From: Neorhizobium sp. SHOUNA12A
GTDB taxonomy: Bacteria; Pseudomonadota; Alphaproteobacteria; Rhizobiales; Rhizobiaceae
Assembly (NCBI RefSeq): GCF_023006505.1
Contig: NZ_JALBGV010000043.1
Coordinates: 1-50,800 of the forward strand
Direction: 5' to 3'
Length of the DNA stretch: 50,800 nt
This document shows, one piece after another, positions 27,583 to 35,811 of this stretch (its first letter is position 1; each line of letters starts with the position of its first letter). The notes under the pieces are model-generated. The model saw only the letters and a program-made list of their open reading frames with translations. It did not search any database and was not told where the DNA came from. The translations under genes and the position numbers were made by a program.

Positions 27583-28222
27583 AACGTTCCTCCAGCCAGC
27601 GCAGCCCCAGGACCGAGATCAGGCTGACCACGAGGAAGAAAACGCCGACGAGCGTCATCGGCTCGATATAGCGATAGTTGCTGTTGGCGATGCTCTTTGC
27701 CTGGTTCATCAGCTCCAGCACGGTGATCGCCGAGAGAAGCGGCGTTTCCTTGAACATCGCGATGAAATAGTTGGCGAGCGCCGGGATCATCGGCGGCACG
27801 GCCTGCGGCAGGATGACGTGGATCCACGCCTGCCTTGTCGTGAGATTGGCCGCCTTTGCCGCTTCCCACTGGCCACGCGGCACGTTCTCGATACCGGCGC
27901 GATAGACCTCGGCGGTATAGGTGGCGTAGTGGACGCCGATGCCGATGACGCCGGCGACCAGCGGCGACAGGCGGATACCGATATCCGGCAGCACGTAGAA
28001 AATGAAATAGAGCTGCACGAGAAGCGGCGTGCCGCGGATGAATTCCGAAACGAAGCCGACCGTGCGCGAGACCGCGGTGATCGGCGAGCGGCGCACGATG
28101 GCGAGACCGAGACCGATCACCGCCGCGACGGCCGCACCGAGGACGGTCGCCAGGAGAGTAATCTTGAACCCTTCGAGAAGGGTCGGCATGATCTGCCAGA
28201 CGAAATCCCAATCCCACTCCAT
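27563..28222 (-). CDS. ehuD: Ectoine/hydroxyectoine ABC transporter permease EhuD
   Basis: A 219-residue inner-membrane permease of the polar amino-acid (HisM/GlnP) type with about five helices. The coupling motif region is ENVPRGQWEAAKAANLTTRQ followed by ILPQAVPPMIPALANY. It starts two bases after the ehuC stop and forms the channel with EhuC. A same-strand frame of equal length in another phase (27558-28217) is arginine-rich and is a shadow. Confidence 0.93.
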   Translation of the reverse strand: MEWDWDFVWQIMPTLLEGFKITLLATVLGAAVAAVIGLGLAIVRRSPITAVSRTVGFVSEFIRGTPLLVQLYFIFYVLPDIGIRLSPLVAGVIGIGVHYATYTAEVYRAGIENVPRGQWEAAKAANLTTRQAWIHVILPQAVPPMIPALANYFIAMFKETPLLSAITVLELMNQAKSIANSNYRYIEPMTLVGVFFLVVSLISVLGLRWLEERYARMDD

Positions 28223-28224
28223 GG

Positions 28225-28884
28225 TCAGGTCCTCACGCCATCGAGGCTGCGCGTCACCCGCCGCTCCAGCCAGCGCATCACGGTGGAAATCGCCCAGGCC
28301 ATGGCGAAGTAGAGAAAGAGGATGGTCGCGAAGGGAATGAGCGTATTGCCGGTCTGGGCACGGACGACTTGCGCCTGGAAGGTGAGGTCCGTCAGCGAGA
28401 TCAGCGAGACGACGGCCGTGCCCTTCAAAAGCTCGATGGCGTTGTTGCAGAAGGTGGGCAGCATCAGCGGCAGCGCCTGCGGCAGGATCACATGGCGCAT
28501 CCGCTGAAAGCGGGAGAGATTGAGGGCGATGCAGGCCTCGGTCTGTTCTCGCCCGACCGCCTTGACGGCACCGCGCACAACTTCTGCCCCGTAGGCCCCG
28601 ACATTCAGCCCCAAAGCCAGAACGCCCGCCTGAAGCGGCGTGAGGGTGAGGCCCGCGAAAGGAAGGACGAAATAGACCCAGAAGAGCTGGACGAAGATCG
28701 AGGTGCCCCGGAAGAATTCGATATAGGTCGTCGCAAGCGCCCGCACGGCAAAGAAGCGCGAAAGCCGCCCGAGGCCGGCCAGGAAAGCCATCACCAGCGC
28801 CAGAGCCGAACCCATGACGGTCAGCTGCAGCGTTACCAGCGCCCCCTCGAGGATCAGCGTCAAATAGCCGGACCAGACCGACAT
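28225..28884 (-). CDS. ehuC: Ectoine/hydroxyectoine ABC transporter permease EhuC
   Basis: A 219-residue permease paralogous to EhuD, with the YIEFFRGTSIFVQLFWVYF and ILPQALPLMLPTFCNN blocks of the HisM/GlnP family. I choose the ATG at 28884 (MSVWSGYLTLIL), with GGGAAG upstream; the frame stays open to 28935 but that ATG has no ribosome site and the extra residues are polar and non-conserved. It equals EhuD in length. A stem-loop in the ehuB-ehuC gap may lower its expression relative to the binding protein. Confidence 0.92.
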   Translation of the reverse strand: MSVWSGYLTLILEGALVTLQLTVMGSALALVMAFLAGLGRLSRFFAVRALATTYIEFFRGTSIFVQLFWVYFVLPFAGLTLTPLQAGVLALGLNVGAYGAEVVRGAVKAVGREQTEACIALNLSRFQRMRHVILPQALPLMLPTFCNNAIELLKGTAVVSLISLTDLTFQAQVVRAQTGNTLIPFATILFLYFAMAWAISTVMRWLERRVTRSLDGVRT

Positions 28885-28947
28885 CAGCGGAAACTTCCCA
28901 TCATCCGAGACAGTGCAGAAACGGCCCAAGGCCATCGCGATCGGTGG

Positions 28948-28971
28948 CGGAACGGCACATGAGCCGCTCCG
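28948..28971 (-). other. Stem-loop in the ehuB-ehuC gap
   Basis: CGGAACGGC (28948-28956) and GCCGCTCCG (28963-28971) pair at eight of nine positions around a six-base loop, 19 bases after the ehuB stop. There is no T-run. As with the hairpin at 6520-6555, it lies directly after a binding-protein gene, where it would favour accumulation of that mRNA segment. Confidence 0.4.
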
Positions 28972-28990
28972 TCCACCTCAGTTCGGCCGT

Positions 28991-29836
28991 TTACTGGGCG
29001 GCAGTGCATTGCTTGTCGCGAGTGGTCGACATGGCTGCCTTGGCGGAGAAACCATAGGGTTCGATAAGCTTGGCAAACTCACCCGATTCCTTCAGCTTCT
29101 TGAGCTCCCCATCAAACGCATCGCGGAGGGCGACGTCCTGCTTTCGGAAGGCCGCGCCATCGCAATAGACCGGTGCGCCGACCACCGGTGCGACGACTTC
29201 GAGGTTTGGATCCTTCGCCTTGTCGAGAAGGTCGTGAATTGACAGGACCGGAAGAGAATAGACGTCGATGCGGCCATCCTGGAGCATCTTGATGCCGCTC
29301 TGCCCATCCGGCACGACGATGACGCGCTCACGCGGCACGCCAGCCTGCAGGGCCAGCTTCTCCTCGGTGCCGCCACCCGGGGCGCCGATCTTGGCATTCG
29401 TATTGTTGGCAATGTCCTTGTAGCTCGTCAGCTTCAGCGGGTTGCCTTTCCTGAGGGCGAAAGCTTCCGCATCGCAAAGGATCGGCTCGGAATAGGCCAC
29501 CGCGTTGCAGCGTTCCTGCTTCATGAACAGGCCTGCGGTAATCGCATCGTGGCGGCCGGCCTGCAGGCCCGGGATCATCGCACCATATTCGGAGATCGAA
29601 GCCACGACCTCCTTGATGCCGAGACGCTCGAAGATGACGCGGGCAACGTCGGGAGCGGCACCCGAAACCTTGCCATCGGCGCCGACCGCCGTATAGGGCG
29701 GCTCGTTGGCGATGGCGATGCGGGCAAAGCCCTGTTCCTTCAACTGCTTCAGGTCCGCTGCGGATGCAGAAATACCGCCCGCGATAGCGGCGAGGACCGA
29801 AATGCTGACGGCCGATGCTAAAATTCTCGTTTTCAT
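28991..29836 (-). CDS. ehuB: Ectoine/hydroxyectoine-binding periplasmic protein EhuB
   Basis: A 281-residue family-3 solute-binding protein. The signal peptide is about 26 residues (MKTRILASAV start, ending GGISASA), then a two-lobed domain with FARIAIANEPPYTAVGADG, APDVARVIFERLG and CNAVAYSEPILCDAEAF. Two or more cysteines may form a disulphide in the periplasm. It delivers ectoines to EhuCD. The ATG has AGGAG and GGGAACA upstream. Family placement plus gene order makes the symbol secure. Confidence 0.93.
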   Translation of the reverse strand: MKTRILASAVSISVLAAIAGGISASAADLKQLKEQGFARIAIANEPPYTAVGADGKVSGAAPDVARVIFERLGIKEVVASISEYGAMIPGLQAGRHDAITAGLFMKQERCNAVAYSEPILCDAEAFALRKGNPLKLTSYKDIANNTNAKIGAPGGGTEEKLALQAGVPRERVIVVPDGQSGIKMLQDGRIDVYSLPVLSIHDLLDKAKDPNLEVVAPVVGAPVYCDGAAFRKQDVALRDAFDGELKKLKESGEFAKLIEPYGFSAKAAMSTTRDKQCTAAQ

Positions 29837-29896
29837 TGTTCCCTACTCCTCTGGTTTTTTCCCGATGTCTTCGGGCTGTATCGCTGCCTTTGGCGG

Positions 29897-30682
29897 TCAG
29901 ACGCGGTGGCCTGCCGCTATGATCTTGCGCAGGAAGGTCTGGGTGCGCTCCTGCTTCGGGTTCCGGAAAATCTCATCCGGTCCGCCCTCCTCGACGATCT
30001 TGCCGCGATCGAAAAACAACACGCGGTCTGCGAAATCATGGGCAAAACCCATCTCGTGCGTCACCAGCAGCATGGTCATGTCGGTCTCGGCCGCGAGCCG
30101 CCGCATGACATTCAGCACCTCCTCGACGAGTTCCGGATCGAGTGCGGATGTCACTTCGTCGAACAGCATGATCTTCGGAGAGAGCGCGAGCGCCCGGGCG
30201 ATCGCGACACGCTGTTTCTGGCCGCCGGAAAGCTGTGCCGGCACCGCCTTCGCCTTGTCCGCCATGCCGACCATGTCCAGCAGATCCATGGCCCGCTTTT
30301 CGGCATCGGCACGTGTCGCACCCTGGGTGAGCATCGGCGCGAGCGTGACATTGTCGAGGACGCATTTATGCGGAAACAGATTGAAGTGCTGGAAGACCAT
30401 GCCGATCTTCTTGCGCATGCGGTGCAGATGGCGCTCGTCTGCGGCAACCAGATCGGCGCCCTTTTTCATGTGATAAAGCTGCTCGCCGTCGACCTCGATA
30501 TGGCCGCCGCTGATCGATTCCAGCGTCATCAGAATACGCAGGATCGTGGTCTTGCCCGAACCGGAAGGGCCGATCAGCGCCAGCTTCTCGCCCGGCATCA
30601 CATTCATCGACAAACCATCGAGAACGGTCAGCGGGCCGTATCTCTTGACGATGCTGTCGATGCGGATGATGGGCGATGGCAT
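29897..30682 (-). CDS. ehuA: Ectoine/hydroxyectoine ABC transporter ATP-binding protein EhuA
   Basis: A 261-residue ATPase of the polar amino-acid uptake class (HisP/GlnQ). Walker A is GPSGSGKTT (residues 38-46), the signature LSGGQKQRVAIARAL, Walker B IMLFDEVTSALD, with the switch histidine in LLVTHEMGFA. It is the first structural gene of the operon, with GGGAGAG before the ATG. The 122-base gap to enuR carries a motif shared with the enuR-doeX gap and is likely the main catabolic promoter region, although read-through from enuR is also possible. Confidence 0.93.
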   Translation of the reverse strand: MPSPIIRIDSIVKRYGPLTVLDGLSMNVMPGEKLALIGPSGSGKTTILRILMTLESISGGHIEVDGEQLYHMKKGADLVAADERHLHRMRKKIGMVFQHFNLFPHKCVLDNVTLAPMLTQGATRADAEKRAMDLLDMVGMADKAKAVPAQLSGGQKQRVAIARALALSPKIMLFDEVTSALDPELVEEVLNVMRRLAAETDMTMLLVTHEMGFAHDFADRVLFFDRGKIVEEGGPDEIFRNPKQERTQTFLRKIIAAGHRV

Positions 30683-30755
30683 TCATGTCTCTCCCTGTTG
30701 AGACAAGCAATGCATCAACGATGACGGCCTCAAGAAATCATGTCAATTCGGAAAA

Positions 30756-30769
30756 TAATATCATGACAA
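30756..30769 (-). promoter_or_regulatory. Candidate EnuR site upstream of ehuA
   Basis: On the minus strand this reads TTGTCATGATATTA. A related half, AATTGACATGATTT, follows 21 bases after its start. The same sequence with one change, TTGTCATGATTTTA, overlaps the enuR start codon at 32184-32197. Two near-identical 14-mers in the two promoter gaps of one regulon suggest an operator; the EnuR assignment is inferred. Confidence 0.5.
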
Positions 30770-30804
30770 TATTTATCCGCCTGCACAAACGGCAGGCGCT
30801 TGCA

Positions 30805-32190
30805 TCAAATCGCAAGCAGCAGCTCTTCGGGGTTTCCCTGCGCCAGCGAAGCGACGATTGCGAGCCCGGTGCGCAACTCGCTTTCCGTTGTCGATCCCAG
30901 CGAGATGCGCAGGGCCGGCGTCCATCCGTGATCCGTCGTATGGAACGACTTGCCCGGTGCAATGCCCACGCCGCGTAGCCGCGCCTGGGCCACGAAGGCA
31001 TCTTCGGTGTGACTGCCGGAAAGCGGCAGCCAAACGTGCAGGCTCTGTGGATGCGCCCGGTAGGACAGACCCGCCAGCGTCTCGGCGGCGATGGCATGAC
31101 GGCTGACGAGGGCGCGACGCTGCCAGTTGACGAGTTCCATGGCGGTGCCGTCGCTGACCCAGCGGGTGGCGATCTCGGCCATTGCGGGCGTTGCCATCCA
31201 GTTGGAGACCAGATGCCGGTTGGCAACCGCCGCCACATAACGGTCCGGCGCGACGAGATAACCGATGCGCAGGCCCGGAACGGTGATTTTCGTGAAGCTT
31301 GTCACGTAGAGCGTCCGTTCCGGAGCGAAGGCGGCCATCGGCGGCGCACGGCCCTCCACCATGGGCCCGAGGACGTCGTTCTCGATGATCGCTATGTCAT
31401 GCTTGGCGGCCACGGCTGCAAGTGCCTCGCGGCGAGCGGCACTCATCAGAGCCGCCATGGGATTGATCACGGATGGCTGCAGGAAGATCGCCCGGATCGG
31501 ACCCTTGCGGCAGGCTTCGTCGAGTGCCTCAGGGATCATGCCCTCCTCGTCGATCGCCAGCCCTTCCAGATGCAGGCCGAGATAGGTGGAAAGCGGAACG
31601 AGCGTATGATGGCTGACCACTTCCGTGGCGATGGTCGAGCCGGGCGGTGCGACGCTCATCAGGGCCACCGTCATTCCCGATGTTGCGCCGTTGGTCACGC
31701 TGACATTCAGCGGCGAAACATCCAGGCCGCAGCGTGCCAGCCATTCGGTCGCGATGGCCCGGTGGCGGGGGAACACCATATTCGGCCGGAACGACAGGGC
31801 CGAACTCGCCGGCAGGTTTTCAGAAAGCCAGGCGAAGGCTTGCCGGAATTTTTCGACATGGATCTGCTCGCAGACCGGCTTCAGGATCGACAGGTCGATG
31901 ACCTCACCCAGCCGTTCGGGCAGGTAAGGCGGTTCGGGCTCCCGCGCCTGCGTCTGCACGAAGCTGCCCCGCCCGATTTCGCCGGAAATCAGCCCTCGGC
32001 GGATAAGATCGTCATAGGCCCGGCTGACCGTCTGGACCGACAGGCCGAGATCGTCCGCCATGCGGCGGTGGGTCGGCAGCTTGGTCCCGTTGACGAGCTT
32101 TCCTTCCTGGACGGCGCGGGCAATCTGCTCGGCGAGCGAAAGATAGGCCGGTCGGCGGAGCTGGGAGGGATCGGGGCGCCAATTTGTCAT
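30805..32190 (-). CDS. enuR: Ectoine catabolism regulator EnuR (MocR/GntR family, PLP-binding)
   Basis: A 461-residue regulator with a GntR winged helix at residues 12-80 (LPTHRRMADDLGLSVQTVSR) and a fold-type I aminotransferase-like domain from about residue 100. The PLP lysine is K301 in TSFTKITVPGLRIG. In the family the PLP-bound domain reacts with N-alpha-acetyl-diaminobutyrate or diaminobutyrate, which relieves repression of ectoine genes. It opens the minus-strand ehu/eut/doe block and is divergent from doeX, 88 bases between starts. Its own start codon lies within the proposed operator, so autoregulation is likely. Confidence 0.92.
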   Translation of the reverse strand: MTNWRPDPSQLRRPAYLSLAEQIARAVQEGKLVNGTKLPTHRRMADDLGLSVQTVSRAYDDLIRRGLISGEIGRGSFVQTQAREPEPPYLPERLGEVIDLSILKPVCEQIHVEKFRQAFAWLSENLPASSALSFRPNMVFPRHRAIATEWLARCGLDVSPLNVSVTNGATSGMTVALMSVAPPGSTIATEVVSHHTLVPLSTYLGLHLEGLAIDEEGMIPEALDEACRKGPIRAIFLQPSVINPMAALMSAARREALAAVAAKHDIAIIENDVLGPMVEGRAPPMAAFAPERTLYVTSFTKITVPGLRIGYLVAPDRYVAAVANRHLVSNWMATPAMAEIATRWVSDGTAMELVNWQRRALVSRHAIAAETLAGLSYRAHPQSLHVWLPLSGSHTEDAFVAQARLRGVGIAPGKSFHTTDHGWTPALRISLGSTTESELRTGLAIVASLAQGNPEELLLAI

Positions 32191-32197
32191 GATTTTA
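32184..32197 (+). promoter_or_regulatory. Candidate EnuR site over the enuR start codon
   Basis: TTGTCATGATTTTA; matches 13 of 14 bases of the motif upstream of ehuA. AATTGACA occurs downstream of both copies. Its position over the enuR start codon and inside the enuR-doeX gap would allow one bound dimer to affect both directions. Confidence 0.5.
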
Positions 32198-32278
32198 CTG
32201 TGCTTAAAATCAGTTCAATTGACAATGGCAAAACGAATTTTCATTGTCTTCCTCAACAACCGCACGACAGGAAACCAT

Positions 32279-32773
32279 ATGAAACTCGACGCCATCGATC
32301 TGCGCATTCTCGAGGCGGTCCAAGGTGATGGCCGGATCACCAAGCTAGCGCTCGCCGAAAAGGTCGGCCTTTCCCCGACGCCCTGCTGGATGCGTCTTCG
32401 GAAGCTGGAAAAGGCAGGCATCATCGCCGGCTATCATGCCCGGCTCGTGCCAAGGAAGATCGCGCCGATCGCCAGCGTCATGGTGGAGATCACGCTCGCC
32501 AACCATCGCCAGAGCGATTTCGATCGTTTCGAACGGGTAGTCGCTGCTATCCCTGAGATCACCGCCTGCTGGTCGGTCGGCGGCGGCGTCGATTATATCG
32601 CCAAGATCGTGGCCCTCGACATCGACGCCTATCAACGCCTGATCGACGATCTGCTCGACCGCGAACTCGGTATCGAACGTTATTTCACCTATATCGTCAC
32701 CAAGACGGTGAAGGAGGAAACGGGCGTGCCCGTTACCGCCCTGTTCGAGCCGGATGCCGGCCAGCGGCCATAG
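32279..32773 (+). CDS. doeX: Lrp/AsnC-family regulator DoeX
   Basis: A 164-residue regulator with an N-terminal helix-turn-helix (ITKLALAEKVGLSPTPCWMRLRKL) and a C-terminal RAM/AsnC ligand domain (about residues 70-150, ACWSVGGGVDYIAKIVA). The ATG at 32279 has AGGAAA upstream; the frame begins earlier but overlaps enuR. DoeX-type proteins accompany ectoine degradation genes and bind their promoters. It leads the plus-strand doeX-doeC-doeD-oxidoreductase block, which supports that role here. Confidence 0.9.
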   Translation: MKLDAIDLRILEAVQGDGRITKLALAEKVGLSPTPCWMRLRKLEKAGIIAGYHARLVPRKIAPIASVMVEITLANHRQSDFDRFERVVAAIPEITACWSVGGGVDYIAKIVALDIDAYQRLIDDLLDRELGIERYFTYIVTKTVKEETGVPVTALFEPDAGQRP

Positions 32774-32892
32774 ACGATCTCTCCTCATAGCCCGGCCAGT
32801 TTAGACCATCTCTCTCTTTTTCCTCTGCGGAATGGACAATCTCTCGCATGAGAGAGGCGATACTGGCGCCACGACCGAACGAGGATCTGGCC

Positions 32893-34389
32893 ATGACTGC
32901 AATTTTTGCACGCCCCGCCTATCACGAGGCCCTGACACGGCTTGCCGACCGCCACCTGCTGCGCGATCTTGCCTATGTGGATGGGCGCTGGGTTGCCGGC
33001 GCCGACGGCCAAAGCTTCCAGGTCGCCGACCCCGCTTCCTCCGCAACCCTCGCGTGGGTCGCGAGTCTTAGCGCCGAGGAAACCGATGCAGCGATCGATG
33101 CTGCCGCGACCGCCTTTCCCGTCTGGCGGGCGAAGCTGCCGCAGGAGCGGGCGGCAATCCTGAAGGAATGGCATCGGCTGATACTCCAAGCCAGGGAGGA
33201 TCTGGCTCTCTTGATGACGCTGGAGCAGGGCAAGCCACTTGCCGAGTCCCGCGGAGAGATCGACTACGCTGCCTCCTTCATCGAGTGGTATGCCGAGGAA
33301 GGAAAGCGGGTAAACGCCGAGAGCGTCCCCAGCCATCTTCCGGGCGCCGAAATGATCGTCCGGCGGGAGGCGCTCGGCGTTGCCGGCATCGTCACGCCTT
33401 GGAACTTTCCCTCCGCCATGGTCACCCGCAAGGCGGCTGCGGCACTCGCCGCCGGCTGTACGGTCGTCGCGCACCCCTCTTGCGAAACGCCGCTTTCGGC
33501 GCTGGCGCTGGCCGAGCTCGCCGAACGGGCGGGAATGCCGGCAGGCGTCTTCAACGTCGTGACCGGCAATGCCGCCAGCATCGTCGGCCGGCTCTGCCAA
33601 GATGCACGGGTGCGGGCGATGAGCTTTACCGGTTCCACAGAGATCGGCCGCCTGATCGCAGCACAATGTGCGCCGACGATGAAGCGGCTGGTGATGGAGC
33701 TCGGCGGCCATGCGCCGCTGATCGTGTTCGACGACGCCGACATCGATCGCGCCGCCGAGATCGCGGTCGCCGCAAAATTCGCGACCTCCGGCCAAGACTG
33801 CCTCGCAGCCAACCGGATTTTCGTTCAGCGATCCATATTCGAAGCCTTCAACGCGGCCTTTGCCAAACGGATTGCCGCCCTGACGGTCGGCAGCGGATTG
33901 GCGGAGGGCGTCGACATCGGTCCGCTGATGCACGAACGAGCCGTAATGAAGGTCGAGGCACAGGTGAAGGATGCGCTCGACAAGGGCGCCAGGCTGCTTG
34001 CCGGCGGCAAACGCCACAAGGCCGGTCCGCTTTTCTTCGAGCCGACACTCATCACCAACGTACCGGACGATGCGGTCATCATGCGCGAGGAGACTTTCGG
34101 GCCGGTTGCCGCCGTCGCCGTCTTCGACACGGAAGACGAGGTCGTCGCCCGCGCTAACGACACCGAATACGGGCTTGTCGCCTATGTGGTCACCGAAAAC
34201 GGCGCACGGCAGATGCGCCTCGGGCGGGCGCTCGAATATGGAATGGTGGCGATCAACCGCGTGAAGATCACCGGCGGGCCTGTTCCTTTCGGCGGCTGGA
34301 AACAATCCGGTCTCGGACGCGAGGGCTCCCGCCACGGCATCGAGGCCTTCACGGAGCTCAAATATCTCTGCATCGACACCGCCTGCTGA
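32893..34389 (+). CDS. doeC: Aldehyde dehydrogenase DoeC (aspartate-semialdehyde to aspartate)
   Basis: A 498-residue NAD(P)-dependent aldehyde dehydrogenase, similar to succinate-semialdehyde dehydrogenases. Active-site motifs: general base glutamate in MELGGHAPLIV, nucleophile cysteine in TSGQDCLAANRIF, cofactor region PWNFPSAMVTRKAAAALAAG and C-terminal EETFGPVAAV. The ATG at 32893 has GAGGA upstream. In the ectoine pathway it oxidises aspartate-semialdehyde formed by DoeD. Succinate semialdehyde or related aldehydes are an alternative; neighbours favour DoeC. Confidence 0.9.
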   Translation: MTAIFARPAYHEALTRLADRHLLRDLAYVDGRWVAGADGQSFQVADPASSATLAWVASLSAEETDAAIDAAATAFPVWRAKLPQERAAILKEWHRLILQAREDLALLMTLEQGKPLAESRGEIDYAASFIEWYAEEGKRVNAESVPSHLPGAEMIVRREALGVAGIVTPWNFPSAMVTRKAAAALAAGCTVVAHPSCETPLSALALAELAERAGMPAGVFNVVTGNAASIVGRLCQDARVRAMSFTGSTEIGRLIAAQCAPTMKRLVMELGGHAPLIVFDDADIDRAAEIAVAAKFATSGQDCLAANRIFVQRSIFEAFNAAFAKRIAALTVGSGLAEGVDIGPLMHERAVMKVEAQVKDALDKGARLLAGGKRHKAGPLFFEPTLITNVPDDAVIMREETFGPVAAVAVFDTEDEVVARANDTEYGLVAYVVTENGARQMRLGRALEYGMVAINRVKITGGPVPFGGWKQSGLGREGSRHGIEAFTELKYLCIDTAC

Positions 34390-34418
34390 CCGATCCCATA
34401 ATCTTGAAGGAAAAGCCA

Positions 34419-35798
34419 ATGCTCGAAAGAAACAACGAACTCACCGCCTGGGACCGTGATCATTTCTTCCATCCGTCGACCCATATGGGCATGCATGCGC
34501 GCGGCGAAACGCCGACGCGGGTGATCGGCAGCGGCGAAGGCGTCTACATCACCGACCGCGACGGCCGCACCAGCCTCGATGCCTTTGCCGGTCTCTACTG
34601 CGTCAATGTCGGCTACGGCCGACAGAAAATCGCCGATGCAATCGCCGAACAGGCCCGGAACCTGGCCTATTATCATGCCTATGTCGGGCACGGCACGGAA
34701 GCGTCGATCACGCTTTCGAAGATGATCATCGACCGCGCGCCGGAAGGCATGTCGAGGGTCTATTTCGGTCTTTCCGGCTCCGATGCCAACGAGACCAACA
34801 TCAAGCTGATCTGGTACTACAACAACGTCCTCGGGCGGCCGGAAAAGAAGAAGATCATCTCGCGCTGGCGCGGCTATCACGGCTCCGGCGTCATGACCGG
34901 CAGTCTCACCGGCCTCGAACTCTTCCACAAGGCCTTCGACCTGCCGCGCGTGCCGATCCTGCATACCGAAGCGCCCTATTATTTCCGCCGTCCGGACCGC
35001 TCGATGAGCGAGGAACAGTTCTCGCAATATTGTGCCGACAAGCTGGAGGAGATGATCCTTTCGGAGGGCCCGGAGACGATCGCGGCCTTCATCGGCGAGC
35101 CCATCCTCGGCACCGGCGGCATCGTACCGCCGCCCAGGGGCTATTGGGAAAAGATCCAGGCGGTACTTCAGAAATACGACATCCTGCTCGTCGCCGACGA
35201 GGTGGTGACCGGTTTCGGCCGCCTCGGCACGATGTTCGGCTCCGACCATTACGGCATGAAGCCGGATCTCATCACCATCGCCAAAGGCCTGACCTCCGCC
35301 TATGCGCCGCTGTCCGGCACGATCGTCTCCGACCGGTTCTGGCAGGTCCTGGTGCAGGGCTCGGACCAGCTCGGCGCGATCGGGCATGGTTGGACCTATT
35401 CCTCGCACCCGATCTGCGCGGCGGCCGGCATCGCCAACCTCGAACTGATCGACGAGATGGGATTGGTGCAGAATGCTGCCGAGACCGGAGCCTATTTCCG
35501 CTCCGAACTGGCCAAGGCCGTTGCCGGCCACAAGCATGTCGGCGACGTCCGGGGCGATGGGCTCATGGCCGCGGTGGAATTCGTGGAGGACAAGGACGAT
35601 CGCAGGTTCTTCGATCCTTCCCAGAAGATCGGCCCACAAATCGCAGCAACCCTTCTGGAGCGCGGCGTCATCGGCCGCGCCATGCCCCAGGGCGACATTC
35701 TCGGTTTTGCGCCACCGCTTTGCCTCACCCGCGAGGAAGCGGATATCGTCGTCAAGGCGACGGCCGAGGCGATCGACAGTGTCTTCGCCAACCTCTGA
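34419..35798 (+). CDS. doeD: Diaminobutyrate transaminase DoeD (class III aminotransferase)
   Basis: A 459-residue class III PLP aminotransferase. The phosphate-binding segment is GLSGSDANETNIKLI, the aspartate is in LLVADEVVTGFGRLG and the PLP lysine in LITIAKGLTSAYAPLSG. The ATG at 34419 follows AAGGA; a TTG 15 bases earlier is in frame but lies before that ribosome site. DoeD converts L-2,4-diaminobutyrate to aspartate-semialdehyde, feeding DoeC directly upstream. Related omega-aminotransferases have broad specificity. Confidence 0.9.
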   Translation: MLERNNELTAWDRDHFFHPSTHMGMHARGETPTRVIGSGEGVYITDRDGRTSLDAFAGLYCVNVGYGRQKIADAIAEQARNLAYYHAYVGHGTEASITLSKMIIDRAPEGMSRVYFGLSGSDANETNIKLIWYYNNVLGRPEKKKIISRWRGYHGSGVMTGSLTGLELFHKAFDLPRVPILHTEAPYYFRRPDRSMSEEQFSQYCADKLEEMILSEGPETIAAFIGEPILGTGGIVPPPRGYWEKIQAVLQKYDILLVADEVVTGFGRLGTMFGSDHYGMKPDLITIAKGLTSAYAPLSGTIVSDRFWQVLVQGSDQLGAIGHGWTYSSHPICAAAGIANLELIDEMGLVQNAAETGAYFRSELAKAVAGHKHVGDVRGDGLMAAVEFVEDKDDRRFFDPSQKIGPQIAATLLERGVIGRAMPQGDILGFAPPLCLTREEADIVVKATAEAIDSVFANL

Positions 35799-35811
35799 CG
35801 GGAGAAGACAC

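Noticed and set aside
32785..34419. 544-codon minus-strand open frame
   Set aside because: Antisense to doeC, which has all aldehyde-dehydrogenase motifs.
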